A DNA stretch of 64,000 nt. It comes from Streptomyces sp. CG4 (GTDB taxonomy: Bacteria; Actinomycetota; Actinomycetes; Streptomycetales; Streptomycetaceae). Positions 33,966 through 44,439 of this stretch are shown one piece after another. Position 1 is the stretch's first letter; each line of letters opens with the position of its first letter. The translations under genes were made by a program, and so were the position numbers. Location of the stretch: assembly GCF_041080655.1 (NCBI RefSeq), contig NZ_CP163525.1:1612001-1676000 (forward strand). The letters are read 5' to 3'. The notes below the pieces were generated by a model that had not been told where the DNA came from, did not search any database, and saw nothing but the letters and a program-made list of their open reading frames with translations.

Positions 33966-35810
33966 GTGTGTACGTCGTCGCATGAGCACCCCCAGGCCGA
34001 GGCCGCGCAGGCCGGTGCCGGGAGACGCGGTTTCCTCAGGGCCACCGCGCTGCTGGGCGCCGCCGCCACGGCGGGTGCCGTGCTGCCGTCGGTCGCGGAG
34101 GCGGCCGTCGGGGAGGCGGCCGAGCGGAGCGGTTGGCGGCCGGATGCGGACAGCCGCCGGTTCACGCTCGCGGTGATGCCCGACACGCAGTACCTGTTCG
34201 ACGGCCCCAGCATCCACCCGGCGCCGCTCAAGGCGTCGTTGCGCTATCTCCTGGAGCACGGCAAGGACGACAACATCGTCTTCCTGACCCATCTGGGCGA
34301 CCTCACCCAGAACGGCGCCGAGGAGGAATTCGCCGCGATCGGCGAGGCGTTCGGAATCCTCGACCGGCGCGGCGTCGGCTACAGCGTGCTGGCCGGCAAC
34401 CACGACATCAGGTCGTCGACGGACGACCAGCGGGGCTCGACGCCGTACCTGGACACGTTCGGGCCGCAGCGGTTCCGGAACAAGCCGACGTTCGGCGGCG
34501 CCTCCGCCGACGGCTACCACACGTACCACCTGTTCAAGGCCGCCGGCCGGGAGTGGATGGTGCTCGCGCTGGACTGGCGGCTGTCGGCGCAGGGGTACGC
34601 CTGGGCGAAGGACGTCCTGGCTCGGCATCCGAAGACGCCGGTCGTCCTCACCACGCACGAACTGGTCGCCGGGGACGACGCGTTGTCGGACTACGGGCAG
34701 CAGCTGTGGGACCGGCTGATCGCCGACCACGACCAGATCTTCCTCACTCTCAACGGCCACTTCTGGCCCGCCGGCCGGGCGGTCCGCAAGAACGCGGCGG
34801 GCCACGACGTCCATCTGCATCTGACGAACTACCAGAACCGCTACTTCGGCGGCGCGGCCATGATCCGCCTCTACCACTTCGACCTGGACCGGGACGTCAT
34901 CGACGTGGAGACGGTCTCGCCGTGGATCCTCGGCCGGGCGGGGAAGGGGCTGAACGAGCTGGAGCGGCAGGAGATCGAGCTGAGCGGCGATGCGGACCGC
35001 TTCTCGGTCGGCATCGACTTCGCCGCCCGTTTCTCCGGCTTCGACCCGGTGCCGACCCGCCCGGCGCGGCCGGCGTCACGGATGCTGGTCCCGGGCACGG
35101 TCGCCTACTGGCGCTTCGAGTCGCCCGTCTCCGGCACGGTCCGCGACCTGTCCGGCCAGGGCAACGATCTCACCATGGTCTCGGTGGGCGGCGGCACGCT
35201 CGGCTGGTCGGCGGACCACCACCCCGACCAGCCGGCCCACGGCAGCCTGGAGTTCCAGGGCTACAAGTCGCCGCTGCGGGGCGCGTATCTGCGCACGGTC
35301 GACGGCGCACCTCTCAACTCGGCGGTTTTCAAGGACGGTTACACCATCGAGGCGTTCTACTGGCTGCCCGCCGACTGGGACGCCGCCCACCACTCCTGGT
35401 CCGGGCTGGTGGGCCGGGCCGGCCGCAACGGCGATGTCGGGCGGCCGACGGACGATCCGGACGAGCCGCCCGCCACCCTGTCGATCACCGACGGGCCGGG
35501 CCCGCAGTGGGCGGCCCGGCCGCTCGACCAGCGGGCTCTCCTCACCAACTGGGGGGACGAGACGGCGCGGCAGACCTGGTGGCACGTCGCCGTGGTCAAC
35601 GACGGGCGGCATACGACGATGTACGTCCAGGGCTGCCCGGTGGTCCGCAATCCGCACGCCTCCGCGGTCGGTCTCGCGTCGGCCGGGCAGCCGTGGCTGA
35701 TCGGCGGCTACCAGTACGGCGGGAAGATCGACCAGATTCTCCACGGGCGGCTCGGCGACGTCCGGATCGCCTCCCGGGCGCTGCCCGTCACCTCCTTCAT
35801 GACCCACTGA
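33966..35810 (+). CDS. Tat-exported metallophosphoesterase with C-terminal LamG domain
   Basis: A 614-residue secreted protein. The twin-arginine signal GRRGFLRATALLGAA lies near residues 19-33. A calcineurin-like phosphoesterase domain (about 60-330) follows, with MPDTQYL, HLGDLTQNG, LAGNHD and NGHFWPAG as metal-ligand motifs. A concanavalin-A-like LamG/pentraxin domain (about 385-610; VAYWRFESPVSGTVRDLSGQGNDL) probably binds glycans. Start GTG 33966. It may dephosphorylate an extracellular phosphoester or cyclic nucleotide. Neighbours are glycoside hydrolases. Confidence 0.9.
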   Translation: MCTSSHEHPQAEAAQAGAGRRGFLRATALLGAAATAGAVLPSVAEAAVGEAAERSGWRPDADSRRFTLAVMPDTQYLFDGPSIHPAPLKASLRYLLEHGKDDNIVFLTHLGDLTQNGAEEEFAAIGEAFGILDRRGVGYSVLAGNHDIRSSTDDQRGSTPYLDTFGPQRFRNKPTFGGASADGYHTYHLFKAAGREWMVLALDWRLSAQGYAWAKDVLARHPKTPVVLTTHELVAGDDALSDYGQQLWDRLIADHDQIFLTLNGHFWPAGRAVRKNAAGHDVHLHLTNYQNRYFGGAAMIRLYHFDLDRDVIDVETVSPWILGRAGKGLNELERQEIELSGDADRFSVGIDFAARFSGFDPVPTRPARPASRMLVPGTVAYWRFESPVSGTVRDLSGQGNDLTMVSVGGGTLGWSADHHPDQPAHGSLEFQGYKSPLRGAYLRTVDGAPLNSAVFKDGYTIEAFYWLPADWDAAHHSWSGLVGRAGRNGDVGRPTDDPDEPPATLSITDGPGPQWAARPLDQRALLTNWGDETARQTWWHVAVVNDGRHTTMYVQGCPVVRNPHASAVGLASAGQPWLIGGYQYGGKIDQILHGRLGDVRIASRALPVTSFMTH

Positions 35811-35829
35811 CCTCCTGACGAGAAGCACC

Positions 35830-35946
35830 ATGCCCGAGCAGCAGCCGCCCGTCTGGGCCGCCCCGGCCGTCTCCCTTGCCGGCCGGGCCGGAGCCGGCTG
35901 GAAGGCGGGCGGCGCGGTCCAGTACGCGGTCGGCTTCACGGCGTGA
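35830..35946 (+). CDS. Possible 38-residue peptide, doubtful
   Basis: ATG 35830 opens a short frame (PVWAAPAVSLAGRAGAGWKAGG... to VGFTA) 20 bp after the phosphoesterase stop, with GAGAAG nearby as a weak ribosome-binding site. I recognise no family and see no signal peptide. It may be a decayed fragment or chance. It is recorded because it fills part of the 290-bp gap before the GH16 gene. Confidence 0.2.
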   Translation: MPEQQPPVWAAPAVSLAGRAGAGWKAGGAVQYAVGFTA

Positions 35947-36023
35947 ACTCCACTGAGAGGCAAGGAGATTCTTTGTTTTAACTCTTGACGGCCGCAGGCA
36001 CGCAGAGCACATTGGGCCCACTT

Positions 36024-36037
36024 TGAGAGCGCTCTCA
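36024..36037. promoter_or_regulatory. Perfect 14-bp palindromic operator upstream of the GH16 gene
   Basis: TGAGAGCGCTCTCA is a perfect palindrome 64 bp before the GH16 ATG. It is close in form to CebR/BglR-type LacI operators of Streptomyces (TGGGAGCGCTCCCA), which respond to cello- or laminari-oligosaccharides. Confidence 0.78.
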
Positions 36038-36100
36038 GCCAGTCCCGGCGCTCTCGCAGGCACACCCGTGCACCCCACTCCGTACCCGAGAGGCACCCCC

Positions 36101-37513
36101 ATGAGTGACACCTCCGGCATACCCCCTGCGGATCACAGACGGCGGCGCTCATTCCGTCGCGCCCTCATCGCCGTACTCACCACCCTCGGCCTGGCGGCCG
36201 CGGCCGCCACGACCGCCACCCTCCCCGCCAGCGCCTCCGCGCCCGGCGTGCCGTCCGGCTGGACCCAGGTCTTCCTGGACGACTTCAACGGCGCGGCCGG
36301 TTCCGGCGTCAACACCTCCAACTGGCAGTACGACACCGGGACTTCCTATTCGGGCGGCGCCGCGAACTGGGGCACCGGTGAGGTCGAGTCGATGTCGTCC
36401 AGCACGAACAACGTCGCACTCGACGGCAACGGCAATCTGCTCATCACCCCGCGCCGTGACGCCTCCGGCAACTGGACGTCCGGGCGGATCGAGACCACCC
36501 GCACCGACTTCCAGCCCCCGGTGGGCGGCAAGCTGCGCGTGGAGGCCCGGATCCAGATGCCGAACGTGACCGGGGACGCGGCCGCGGGCTACTGGCCGGC
36601 CTTCTGGATGCTGGGCGCTCCGTACCGCGGCAACTACCAGAACTGGCCGGGCGTCGGCGAGCTGGACGTCATGGAGAACGTCAACGGCCTGAACAAGACG
36701 TGGGCCACCATGCACTGCGGCACCAGCCCCGGCGGCCCCTGCAACGAGACCACGGGCCTGGGCAATTCCACCGCCTGCCCGAACACCACCTGCCAGTCGG
36801 GCTTCCACACCTACACGATGGAGTGGGACCGCTCGGTGAGCCCGGAGGCGATCCGCTTCTCCGTCGACGGCGTGAACTACCAGACGGTGACGGCGAACCA
36901 GGTGGACGCCACGACCTGGGCCAACGCCACGAATCACGGCTTCTTCGTCATCCTGAACGTGGCGATGGGCGGCGGCTTCCCGGCGGCGTTCGGCGGCGGC
37001 CCGACCAGTGCCACGGAGCCCGGCCACCCGATGGTCGTCGACTACGTCCAGGTCCTGCAGTCCTCGGGCAGCGGCGGCACCACTCCCCCGCCGTCCGGCA
37101 ACCGCGACGCCTACAGCCCCATCCAGGCCGAGTCCTACGACAGCCAGTCCGGGATCAGCACCGAGACGACCACCGACAGCGGCGGCGGCCAGGACATGGG
37201 CTGGATCGCGAACGGCGACTGGGCGCTGTACAAGGGCGTGAACTTCGGCTCGACACCGGCGACACAGTTCTACGGCCGGGTCGCCGGCGGCGCCGCGAGC
37301 GGTGTCAGCGGTCTCGTCCAGGTACGTCTGGACAGTTCCACCAGCACACCGATCGGCAGTTTCGCGGTGGGCAGCACAGGCGGCTGGCAGTCCTGGCAGA
37401 CCGTCCCGGCCAACATCAGCTCCGTGACGGGCACCCACGACGTGTATCTGACCTTCTCCAGTGGCCAGCCGGCGGACTTCGTGAACGTGAACTGGTTCGA
37501 TTTCGGGCACTGA
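36101..37513 (+). CDS. Secreted GH16 beta-1,3-glucanase with CBM6
   Basis: A 470-residue exported enzyme. A signal peptide spans about 1-46, with a basic start (HRRRRSFRRALIAVLTTLGLAAAAATT) and an ASA cleavage site. The GH16 jelly-roll is at about 52-345, with the catalytic motif ELDVME at residues 187-192 (nucleophile Glu187, acid/base Glu192). A Gly/Ser/Pro linker and a C-terminal CBM6 (about 365-470, RDAYSPIQAESYDSQSG) follow. This is the typical laminarinase layout, acting on fungal or algal beta-1,3-glucans. The RBS is GAGAGG. The longer upstream frame lacks a site and would overlap the operator. Confidence 0.95.
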   Translation: MSDTSGIPPADHRRRRSFRRALIAVLTTLGLAAAAATTATLPASASAPGVPSGWTQVFLDDFNGAAGSGVNTSNWQYDTGTSYSGGAANWGTGEVESMSSSTNNVALDGNGNLLITPRRDASGNWTSGRIETTRTDFQPPVGGKLRVEARIQMPNVTGDAAAGYWPAFWMLGAPYRGNYQNWPGVGELDVMENVNGLNKTWATMHCGTSPGGPCNETTGLGNSTACPNTTCQSGFHTYTMEWDRSVSPEAIRFSVDGVNYQTVTANQVDATTWANATNHGFFVILNVAMGGGFPAAFGGGPTSATEPGHPMVVDYVQVLQSSGSGGTTPPPSGNRDAYSPIQAESYDSQSGISTETTTDSGGGQDMGWIANGDWALYKGVNFGSTPATQFYGRVAGGAASGVSGLVQVRLDSSTSTPIGSFAVGSTGGWQSWQTVPANISSVTGTHDVYLTFSSGQPADFVNVNWFDFGH

Positions 37514-37601
37514 GCGGTCGTCACAGTGCTGGAAACAGCGGGGGTTGGCCCGCACCCGCGGGTCAGCCCTCCACGCCGGCCACGCCGGCATCGTGCCGGC
37601 C

Positions 37602-38507
37602 CTACCGCAGTTCCGCCCGGAATCCCACCGGCGTCTGCCCGGTGTGCAGCTGGAAGAACTTCGAGAAGTTCGCCGCGTCGGGGAAGCCGACGGCCACGCC
37701 CACGCGGCCGATCGGCATGTCCGTGTGGGCGAGGAGGCGCTTGGCTTCCAGGACGACGCGTTTGTCGATGAATCCCTTGGGCGTCTCACCGGTGGCGGCG
37801 CGGACCGCGCGGACCAGGGTGCGGCGGGAGTAGCCGAGGGCGTCGGCGTAGGCGCTGACGCTGTGGTTGGTGGCGAAGTCGTGCTCGACGGCGTCCCGGA
37901 AGCGGGTGAAGGTGCTGTCCGTCTGCTGCCGGGTGGCCTCCGCGGAGCTGGCCGCGAGATGGGCGAGGCGCAGCAGGAACGCGGTCAGGGTGTGCCGGAG
38001 GACGGCGGTGTGCAGACTGAGCGGGAGCGTGGCGGTGTCCTCGTACTCGCGGCGCAGCTGGTCGAGGGCCGCCTGGAGGGCGGCGAGCCGGGCCGGGTCG
38101 GGGTGCAGCAGGGGCGGGAGGTCGTAGCGGTACAGGCCGGTGGCCTCGACGGTGGCGCGCGGCAGAAAGCCGGGCTGCATGGTCAGGACGGTTCCGCGGT
38201 ACTCGCTCGTCCGGGAGAACCGGTGGACCTGCCCGGGGCGGATCCACAGCAGGTCGCCGGCGCCGGCTTCGTACTCGGCAAAGTCGATCATGTGGCGTAC
38301 GGGGTCGCCGGTGAAGAGCATGACGACGTGGAAGTCGATGCGATGGACGCGGTGCAGTGGGGCGTCGGCGTGCCAGGTGCGGTCGGTTCCCATGGGGCCG
38401 ATCTGTATGCCGACGCCGCCGACGGACAGTTCCGTCGGGAAGGGGAAGGTCCTGATGCCCTCGCCGCCCGCACCGGATCCATCAGCTTGAGGCGTTGTGT
38501 CAGCCAT
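37602..38507 (-). CDS. AraC-family transcriptional regulator
   Basis: A 301-residue regulator. An N-terminal cupin-like sensor domain (HRIDFHVVMLFTGDPVRHMIDF... PGQVHRF) is followed by two C-terminal HTH motifs (SAYADALGYSRRTLVRAVRAATGETPKGFI and IGRVGVAVGFPDAANFSKFFQLHTGQTPVGFR). Its target is not evident. It diverges from the pentose-phosphate operon and converges on GH16. The palindrome at 38585-38599 in the divergent gap could be its site or that of another regulator. Confidence 0.9.
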   Translation of the reverse strand: MADTTPQADGSGAGGEGIRTFPFPTELSVGGVGIQIGPMGTDRTWHADAPLHRVHRIDFHVVMLFTGDPVRHMIDFAEYEAGAGDLLWIRPGQVHRFSRTSEYRGTVLTMQPGFLPRATVEATGLYRYDLPPLLHPDPARLAALQAALDQLRREYEDTATLPLSLHTAVLRHTLTAFLLRLAHLAASSAEATRQQTDSTFTRFRDAVEHDFATNHSVSAYADALGYSRRTLVRAVRAATGETPKGFIDKRVVLEAKRLLAHTDMPIGRVGVAVGFPDAANFSKFFQLHTGQTPVGFRAELR

Positions 38508-38584
38508 GTCCTTTTCGTGCCGTCCCGTCGCGCGATCACTGTCCCAGATTCACCACAGGCTGACACACCCCGACCTTTCCTCGA

Positions 38585-38599
38585 AAAAGTCAGACTTTT
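38585..38599. promoter_or_regulatory. 15-bp AT-rich perfect palindrome before the pentose-phosphate operon
   Basis: AAAAGTC-A-GACTTTT is a perfect odd palindrome, conspicuously AT-rich for this genome. It lies 54 bp upstream of the tkt ATG, in the gap shared with the divergent AraC gene. It is a likely operator. Confidence 0.65.
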
Positions 38600-38652
38600 A
38601 AGTTTGAACGCGTCAGGTCAGCACACCCGCACTGAACGAGGACTTCTTGAAG

Positions 38653-40728
38653 ATGACCACGCAGACATCCGATGGCTTCGAGTGGACCGACCTCGACCGA
38701 CGTGCCGTGGACACCGCCCGTCTGCTGGCGGCCGACGCCGTGCAGAAGGTGGGCAACGGCCACCCGGGCACGGCGATGAGCCTGGCGCCTGCGGCGTACA
38801 CGATCTTTCAGAAGGTGATGCGTCATGACCCGGCCGACCCCGAGTGGACCGGCCGCGACCGCTTCGTCCTCTCCCCCGGGCACACCTCGCTGACCCTCTA
38901 CACCCAGCTGTTCCTCTCCGGCTACGAGCTGGAGCTGGACGACCTGAAGGCGTTCCGTACCCAGGGTTCGAAGACCCCCGGCCACCCCGAGTACGGGCAC
39001 ACCGCCGGTGTCGAGACCACCACAGGGCCCCTCGGCCAGGGTGTCGCCAACGCCGTCGGCATGGCGATGGCCGCCCGCTTCGAGCGCGGCCTCTTCGACC
39101 CGGACGCCCCCGAGGGCACCTCCCCCTTCGACCACACCGTCTGGGCGATCGTCTCCGACGGCGACCTGGAGGAGGGCGTCTCCGCCGAGGCCTCCTCGCT
39201 GGCCGGCCACCAGAAGCTCGGCAACCTGGTCTTCCTCTACGACGACAACCACATCTCCATCGAGGGCGACACCGCGACCGCCTTCTCCGAGGACGTGCTG
39301 AAGCGGTACGAGGCCTACGGCTGGCACACCCAGCGGATCGCGCCCACCGCCGACGGCGACATCGACGCCCCGGCCCTGTACACGGCCCTGAAGGCGGCGC
39401 AGGCCGAGACCGAGCGGCCCTCGATCATCGCGATGCGTACGATCATCGCCTGGCCCGCCCCGAACGCGCGGAACACCGAGGCCTCCCACGGCTCCGCGCT
39501 CGGCGCGGCGGAGATCGCCGCCACCAAGCGCGTCCTCGGCTTCGACCCGGAGCAGACCTTCCAGGTCGAGGACGAGGTTCTGAAGCACGCCCGGCGGGCC
39601 CTGGACCGGGGCGCCGAGGCGCACGCGGCCTGGGACAAGCGGATCGCCGAATGGCGCACCGCGAACCCCGGGCGGGCCGCCCTCTTCGACCGGATCGGCA
39701 GGGGCGAGCTGCCCGAGGGCTGGCAGGACGCGCTCCCGGTGTTCGAGGAGGGCAAGTCGGTCGCGACCCGCGCCGCCTCCGGCAAGGTGCTGCAGGCGCT
39801 CGGCCCGGTCCTGCCCGAGCTGTGGGGCGGCTCCGCCGACCTCGCCGGCTCGAACAACACCACCATCGACAAGACCAGCTCCTTCCTGCCGAAGGGCAAC
39901 CCGCTGCCCGAGGCCGACCCCTACGGCCGCACCGTGCACTTCGGGATCCGCGAGTTCTCCATGGCCGCGGAGATGAACGGCATCGCCCTGCACGGCAACA
40001 CCCGGATCTACGGCGGCACCTTCCTGGTCTTCTCCGACTACATGCGCAACGCCGTGCGGATGTCGGCCCTGATGCAGCTGCCGGTGACGTACGTGTGGAC
40101 GCACGACTCCATCGGCCTCGGCGAGGACGGACCCACCCACCAGCCCGTCGAGCACCTGGCCTCACTGCGCGCGATCCCGGGCCTGAACGTCGTCCGCCCG
40201 GCCGACGCCAACGAGACCACGGTGGCCTGGGCCGAGATCCTGAAGAGGCACGCCACGAACCCCGCCCCGCACGGGCTCGCGCTCACCCGCCAGGGCGTGC
40301 CGGTGTACGCGCCGAACGAGGACGCGGCCAAGGGCGGCTATGTGCTGCGCGAGTCCTCGACCGAGGTCCCGGAGGTGATCATCATCGCGACGGGCTCCGA
40401 GGTGCAGTTGGCCGTGGCCGCGCGGGAGCGGCTGGAGGCCGAGGGGATCGGCACGCGCGTGGTGTCGATGCCGTCCGTGGAGTGGTTCGAGGAGCAGCCG
40501 CGCGAATACCGCGAGCGGGTGCTGCCGCCGGCCGTGAAGGCGCGGGTCGCCGTCGAGGCCGGGATCGGTCTGACCTGGTACCGGTACGTCGGCGACGCCG
40601 GCCGCATCGTCTCCCTCGAACACTTCGGCGCCTCCGCGGACGCGGCGACGCTCTTCGCCGAGTTCGGCTTCACCCCTGAGAACGTCGCCGCGGCGGCCCG
40701 CGACTCGCTCGCCGCCACGCGCGCCTGA
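38653..40728 (+). CDS. tkt: Transketolase
   Basis: A 691-residue thiamine-diphosphate enzyme that moves two-carbon ketol units between pentose and hexose phosphates. The N-terminal cofactor regions are [17 protein letters not shown] and the GDG motif SDGDLEEG. The central pyrimidine-binding domain has [23 protein letters not shown]-terminal transketolase domain completes the full family length. ATG 38653 lies about ten bases from GAGGAC; TTG 38647 is an alternative. It is the first gene of a seven-gene central-carbon operon. Streptomycetes typically carry more than one such set, so this is probably one paralogous copy. Confidence 0.97.
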   Translation: MTTQTSDGFEWTDLDRRAVDTARLLAADAVQKVGNGHPGTAMSLAPAAYTIFQKVMRHDPADPEWTGRDRFVLSPGHTSLTLYTQLFLSGYELELDDLKAFRTQGSKTPGHPEYGHTAGVETTTGPLGQGVANAVGMAMAARFERGLFDPDAPEGTSPFDHTVWAIVSDGDLEEGVSAEASSLAGHQKLGNLVFLYDDNHISIEGDTATAFSEDVLKRYEAYGWHTQRIAPTADGDIDAPALYTALKAAQAETERPSIIAMRTIIAWPAPNARNTEASHGSALGAAEIAATKRVLGFDPEQTFQVEDEVLKHARRALDRGAEAHAAWDKRIAEWRTANPGRAALFDRIGRGELPEGWQDALPVFEEGKSVATRAASGKVLQALGPVLPELWGGSADLAGSNNTTIDKTSSFLPKGNPLPEADPYGRTVHFGIREFSMAAEMNGIALHGNTRIYGGTFLVFSDYMRNAVRMSALMQLPVTYVWTHDSIGLGEDGPTHQPVEHLASLRAIPGLNVVRPADANETTVAWAEILKRHATNPAPHGLALTRQGVPVYAPNEDAAKGGYVLRESSTEVPEVIIIATGSEVQLAVAARERLEAEGIGTRVVSMPSVEWFEEQPREYRERVLPPAVKARVAVEAGIGLTWYRYVGDAGRIVSLEHFGASADAATLFAEFGFTPENVAAAARDSLAATRA

Positions 40729-40759
40729 CACCGACACCCGCTACCTTCCCGAAAGAAAG

Positions 40760-41905
40760 ATGATCACTGTGACCGAAGCAATCGCGACCCCGGGAGCCCT
40801 CAAGCGCCTCGCCGACGAGGGCGTGTCGATCTGGCTCGACGACCTGTCGCGGAAGCGGATCACCTCGGGCAGCCTCGCCGACCTGGTGGCGAGCGGCAGC
40901 GCCGTCGGTGTCACGACCAACCCGTCGATCTTCCAGGCCGCCATCGGCTCCGGCGAGGGATACGAGGAGCAGCTCACCGACCTCGCCGTACGGGGTGTGA
41001 CGGTGGACGAGGCCGTACGGATGATGACGACCGCCGATGTGCGCGACGCCGCCGACATCCTGCGTGACGTGTACGACGCCACGAACGGCCGGGACGGCCG
41101 GGTCTCCATCGAGGTCGACCCGCGCCTCGCCCACGACACCGCGGCCACCGTCGCCGAGGCCAAGCAGCTCGCCTGGCTGGTCGACCGCCCCAACGTGATG
41201 ATCAAGATCCCGGCGACCGAGGCGGGTCTGCCGGCGATCACCGAGGTCATCGGCCTCGGCATCAGCGTCAACGTCACGCTGATCTTCTCCCTGGAGCGCT
41301 ACCGCGAGGTCATGGCCGCCTACCTGGCCGGCCTGGAGAAGGCCCGTGAGCGCGGCATCGACCTCTCCACGATCCACTCGGTGGCGTCCTTCTTCGTCTC
41401 CCGCGTCGACTCCGAGATCGACAAGCGCCTCACCGCCCTCGGCACCCAGGAGGCCCTCGGTCTCAAGGGCCGCGCGGCCCTCGCCAACGCCCGGCTCGCC
41501 TACGAGGCTTACGAGGAGGTCTTCGCGTCCGACCGCTGGCTGGCGCTCGGCGGGGACAAGGCGAACAAGCAGCGTCCGCTGTGGGCGTCCACCGGAGTGA
41601 AGGACCCCGCGTACAAGGACACCCTGTACGTGGACGAGCTGGTCGCGCCGGGCACCGTCAACACCATGCCCGAGGCCACCCTGAACGCCGTCGCCGACCA
41701 CGGAGAGATCACCGGCGACACGGTGACCGGTGGCTACGCCCAGGCCCGCGCGGACCTGGCCGCCGTCGAGCGGCTCGGCATCTCCTACGACGAGGTCGTC
41801 CAGCAGCTGGAGGACGAGGGCGTCGCCAAGTTCGAGGCGGCCTGGCAGGAGCTGCTGGACGCCGTAGCGAAGTCCCTGAACAGCAAGGGAGTTGACGCCC
41901 GATGA
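40760..41905 (+). CDS. tal: Transaldolase
   Basis: A 381-residue cytoplasmic enzyme that transfers dihydroxyacetone units. The Schiff-base lysine is in [11 protein letters not shown] (Lys149), and [11 protein letters not shown] is the N-terminal signature of the actinobacterial tal subfamily. The RBS is GAAAGAAAG directly before ATG 40760. Its stop overlaps the zwf start (ATGA). Confidence 0.97.
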   Translation: MITVTEAIATPGALKRLADEGVSIWLDDLSRKRITSGSLADLVASGSAVGVTTNPSIFQAAIGSGEGYEEQLTDLAVRGVTVDEAVRMMTTADVRDAADILRDVYDATNGRDGRVSIEVDPRLAHDTAATVAEAKQLAWLVDRPNVMIKIPATEAGLPAITEVIGLGISVNVTLIFSLERYREVMAAYLAGLEKARERGIDLSTIHSVASFFVSRVDSEIDKRLTALGTQEALGLKGRAALANARLAYEAYEEVFASDRWLALGGDKANKQRPLWASTGVKDPAYKDTLYVDELVAPGTVNTMPEATLNAVADHGEITGDTVTGGYAQARADLAAVERLGISYDEVVQQLEDEGVAKFEAAWQELLDAVAKSLNSKGVDAR

Positions 41906-43515
41906 CCGACAACGCACCCGCCGCGCCGGCACCCGAGGAGGTGCCCGGCACCCCGGCGCCCGAGAAGGTGCGGGTGCCCGTGGCCCCGGCCGCCGACTGG
42001 GCGAACCCGCTGCGGGACGCCCGCGACCGTCGGCTGCCCCGGATCGCGGGCCCGTCCGGGCTGGTCATCTTCGGTGTGACCGGTGACCTGTCCCGCAAGA
42101 AGCTGATGCCCGCGGTGTACGACCTCGCCAACCGCGGTCTGCTGCCGCCGGGCTTCTCCCTCGTCGGCTTCGCCCGGCGGGAGTGGGAGGACCAGGACTT
42201 CGCGCAGGTCGTGCACGACTCCGTGCGCGAGCACGCCCGCACCCCGTTCCGCGAGGAGGTGTGGCAGCAGCTCGCCGAGGGCATGCGGTTCATCCCCGGC
42301 GACTTCGACGACGACACCGCGTTCAAGCAGCTGAAGGACGCCGTCGAGGAGCTGGACGCCTCCCGCGGCACCGGCGGCAACTTCGCGTTCTACCTCTCCG
42401 TGCCGCCGAAGTTCTTCCCGAAGGTCGTGCAGCAGCTGAAGAAGCACGGCCTGGCCTCCCCGCCCGAGGGTTCCTGGCGGCGCGCGGTCATCGAGAAGCC
42501 GTTCGGCCACGACCTGGCCAGCGCCATCGAGCTGAACGCGATCGTGCACGACGTGTTCGAGCCGGACCAGGTGTTCCGTATCGACCACTATCTGGGCAAG
42601 GAGACCGTCCAGAACATCCTGGCGCTGCGCTTCGCCAACCAGATGTACGAGCCGATCTGGAACCGGTCGTACGTCGACCATGTGCAGATCACCATGGCCG
42701 AGGACATCGGCATCGGCGGCCGCGCCGGCTACTACGACGGTATCGGCGCCGCCCGTGACGTCATCCAGAACCACCTGCTGCAACTGATGGCTCTCACGGC
42801 GATGGAGGAGCCGATCGCCTTCGACGCGGACGCGCTGCTCACCGAGAAGCTGAAGGTGCTGAAGTCGGTGCGGCTGCCGGAGGACCTGGGCAAGCACACC
42901 GTGCGCGGCCAGTACGCCGAGGACTGGCAGGGCGGCGAGAAGGTGATCGGTTACCTCCAGGAGGACGGCATCGACCCCAAGTCGAAGACCGACACCTACG
43001 CGGCCGTCAAGCTGGGCATCGACAACCGCCGCTGGGCGGGCGTCCCCTTCTATCTGCGCACCGGCAAGCGGCTCGGCCGCCGGGTCACCGAGATCGCGGT
43101 GGTCTTCAAGCGGGCCCCGCACTCCCCGTTCGACTCCACCGCCACCGAGGAACTGGGCCAGAACGCGATCGTCATCCGCGTCCAGCCCGACGAGGGCATG
43201 ACCGTGCGGTTCGGCTCCAAGGTGCCCGGCACGTCGATGGAGATCCGGGACGTGTCGATGGACTTCGCCTACGGCGAGTCGTTCACCGAGTCGAGCCCGG
43301 AGGCGTACGAGCGGCTCATCCTGGACGTGCTGCTCGGCGACGCGAATTTGTTCCCCCGTCACCAGGAAGTGGAAGAGTCCTGGAAGATCCTCGACCCGAT
43401 CGAGGAGTACTGGGCGGCGCACGGCAGGCCGGCGCAGTACGCGTCGGGCGGCTGGGGACCGAGGGAAGCGGACGAGATGCTCGCACGAGACGGACGGAGC
43501 TGGCGCAGGCCATGA
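41902..43515 (+). CDS. zwf: Glucose-6-phosphate 1-dehydrogenase
   Basis: A 537-residue enzyme that oxidises glucose-6-phosphate to 6-phosphogluconolactone with NADP+. The nucleotide motif [12 protein letters not shown] starts near residue 57. The substrate and catalytic segment RIDHYLGKE is at 226-234. About 45 Pro/Ala-rich N-terminal residues precede the fold, as in other actinobacteria. ATGA overlaps link it to both tal and opcA. Confidence 0.97.
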   Translation: MTDNAPAAPAPEEVPGTPAPEKVRVPVAPAADWANPLRDARDRRLPRIAGPSGLVIFGVTGDLSRKKLMPAVYDLANRGLLPPGFSLVGFARREWEDQDFAQVVHDSVREHARTPFREEVWQQLAEGMRFIPGDFDDDTAFKQLKDAVEELDASRGTGGNFAFYLSVPPKFFPKVVQQLKKHGLASPPEGSWRRAVIEKPFGHDLASAIELNAIVHDVFEPDQVFRIDHYLGKETVQNILALRFANQMYEPIWNRSYVDHVQITMAEDIGIGGRAGYYDGIGAARDVIQNHLLQLMALTAMEEPIAFDADALLTEKLKVLKSVRLPEDLGKHTVRGQYAEDWQGGEKVIGYLQEDGIDPKSKTDTYAAVKLGIDNRRWAGVPFYLRTGKRLGRRVTEIAVVFKRAPHSPFDSTATEELGQNAIVIRVQPDEGMTVRFGSKVPGTSMEIRDVSMDFAYGESFTESSPEAYERLILDVLLGDANLFPRHQEVEESWKILDPIEEYWAAHGRPAQYASGGWGPREADEMLARDGRSWRRP

Positions 43516-44438
43516 AGATCGACCTGACCGACACCACGGCAAGCAAGATCAACAAGGCGCTGGTGCAAGGCCGCCGCGCCATCGGTACGCCGGCCGTGGG
43601 CATGGTCCTGACGATGGTCATCGTCACGGACGAGGAGAACGCCTACGACTCGATCAAGGCCGCCGAGGAGGCCTCGCACGAGCACCCCTCACGGACCCTG
43701 GTCGTCATCAAGCGGCATGCCCGCACCCTGCGCGACCGCACCCACTCCCGGCTCGACGCCGAGGTCCGGGTGGGCTCCGAGGCCGGCACCGGCGAGACGG
43801 TCGTGCTGCGCACCTACGGCGAGGTGTCCGACCACGCCGACTCGGTCGTCCTGCCGCTGCTGCTGCCGGACGCGCCGGTCGTCGTGTGGTGGCCGGTGGA
43901 GGCGCCCGACACCCCGTCGAAGGACCCGCTGGGCGCGCTGGCCCAGCGGCGGATCACCGACCTGTACGCGGTCGAACGGCCGATGGAGGTCCTGCAGACC
44001 CGCGCCCGCAACTACGCCCCCGGCGACACCGACCTCGCCTGGACCCGGCTCACGCTGTGGCGGTCCATGCTGGCCGCCGCCCTGGACCAGGCCCGTACGA
44101 AGGTGACCTCGGCGGCCGTCGAGGCCGAGGCCGACAACCCCAGCGCCGAGCTGCTCTCGCGCTGGCTGGAGGCCCGCCTGAACGTACCCGTGGACCGCGT
44201 CGTCACCGCCGGCCCGGTCGTCACGGCCGTACGCCTCGGCACCGCGAACGGCGAGATCGTCATCGACCGCCCCGAGGGTCCGCTCGCGACCCTGACCCTG
44301 CCGGGCCAGCCGCCGCGCACCCTGGCCCTGAAGGTCCGCCCCACCTCCGAGCTCATCGCCGAGGAGCTGCGCCGCCTCGACGCCGACGAGATGTACGCCA
44401 TCGCCCTCAAGGGCGAGGCCGCCAAGGAGAACGCCTGA
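43512..44438 (+). CDS. opcA: Glucose-6-phosphate dehydrogenase assembly/redox activator protein
   Basis: A 308-residue OpcA protein. Characteristic segments include [23 protein letters not shown] at the N-terminus and [18 protein letters not shown] in the middle. OpcA is required for assembly or activation of G6PDH in cyanobacteria and actinobacteria, and it always accompanies zwf. It starts within the zwf stop (ATGA), and pgi follows after one base. Confidence 0.95.
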   Translation: MKIDLTDTTASKINKALVQGRRAIGTPAVGMVLTMVIVTDEENAYDSIKAAEEASHEHPSRTLVVIKRHARTLRDRTHSRLDAEVRVGSEAGTGETVVLRTYGEVSDHADSVVLPLLLPDAPVVVWWPVEAPDTPSKDPLGALAQRRITDLYAVERPMEVLQTRARNYAPGDTDLAWTRLTLWRSMLAAALDQARTKVTSAAVEAEADNPSAELLSRWLEARLNVPVDRVVTAGPVVTAVRLGTANGEIVIDRPEGPLATLTLPGQPPRTLALKVRPTSELIAEELRRLDADEMYAIALKGEAAKENA

Positions 44439-44439
44439 G

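Noticed and set aside
37577..37600. GCCGGC repeats between GH16 and AraC considered as a terminator
   Set aside because: Several six-base GCCGGC copies can pair in alternative ways, but no stem longer than about six bases forms. The evidence is too weak to annotate.
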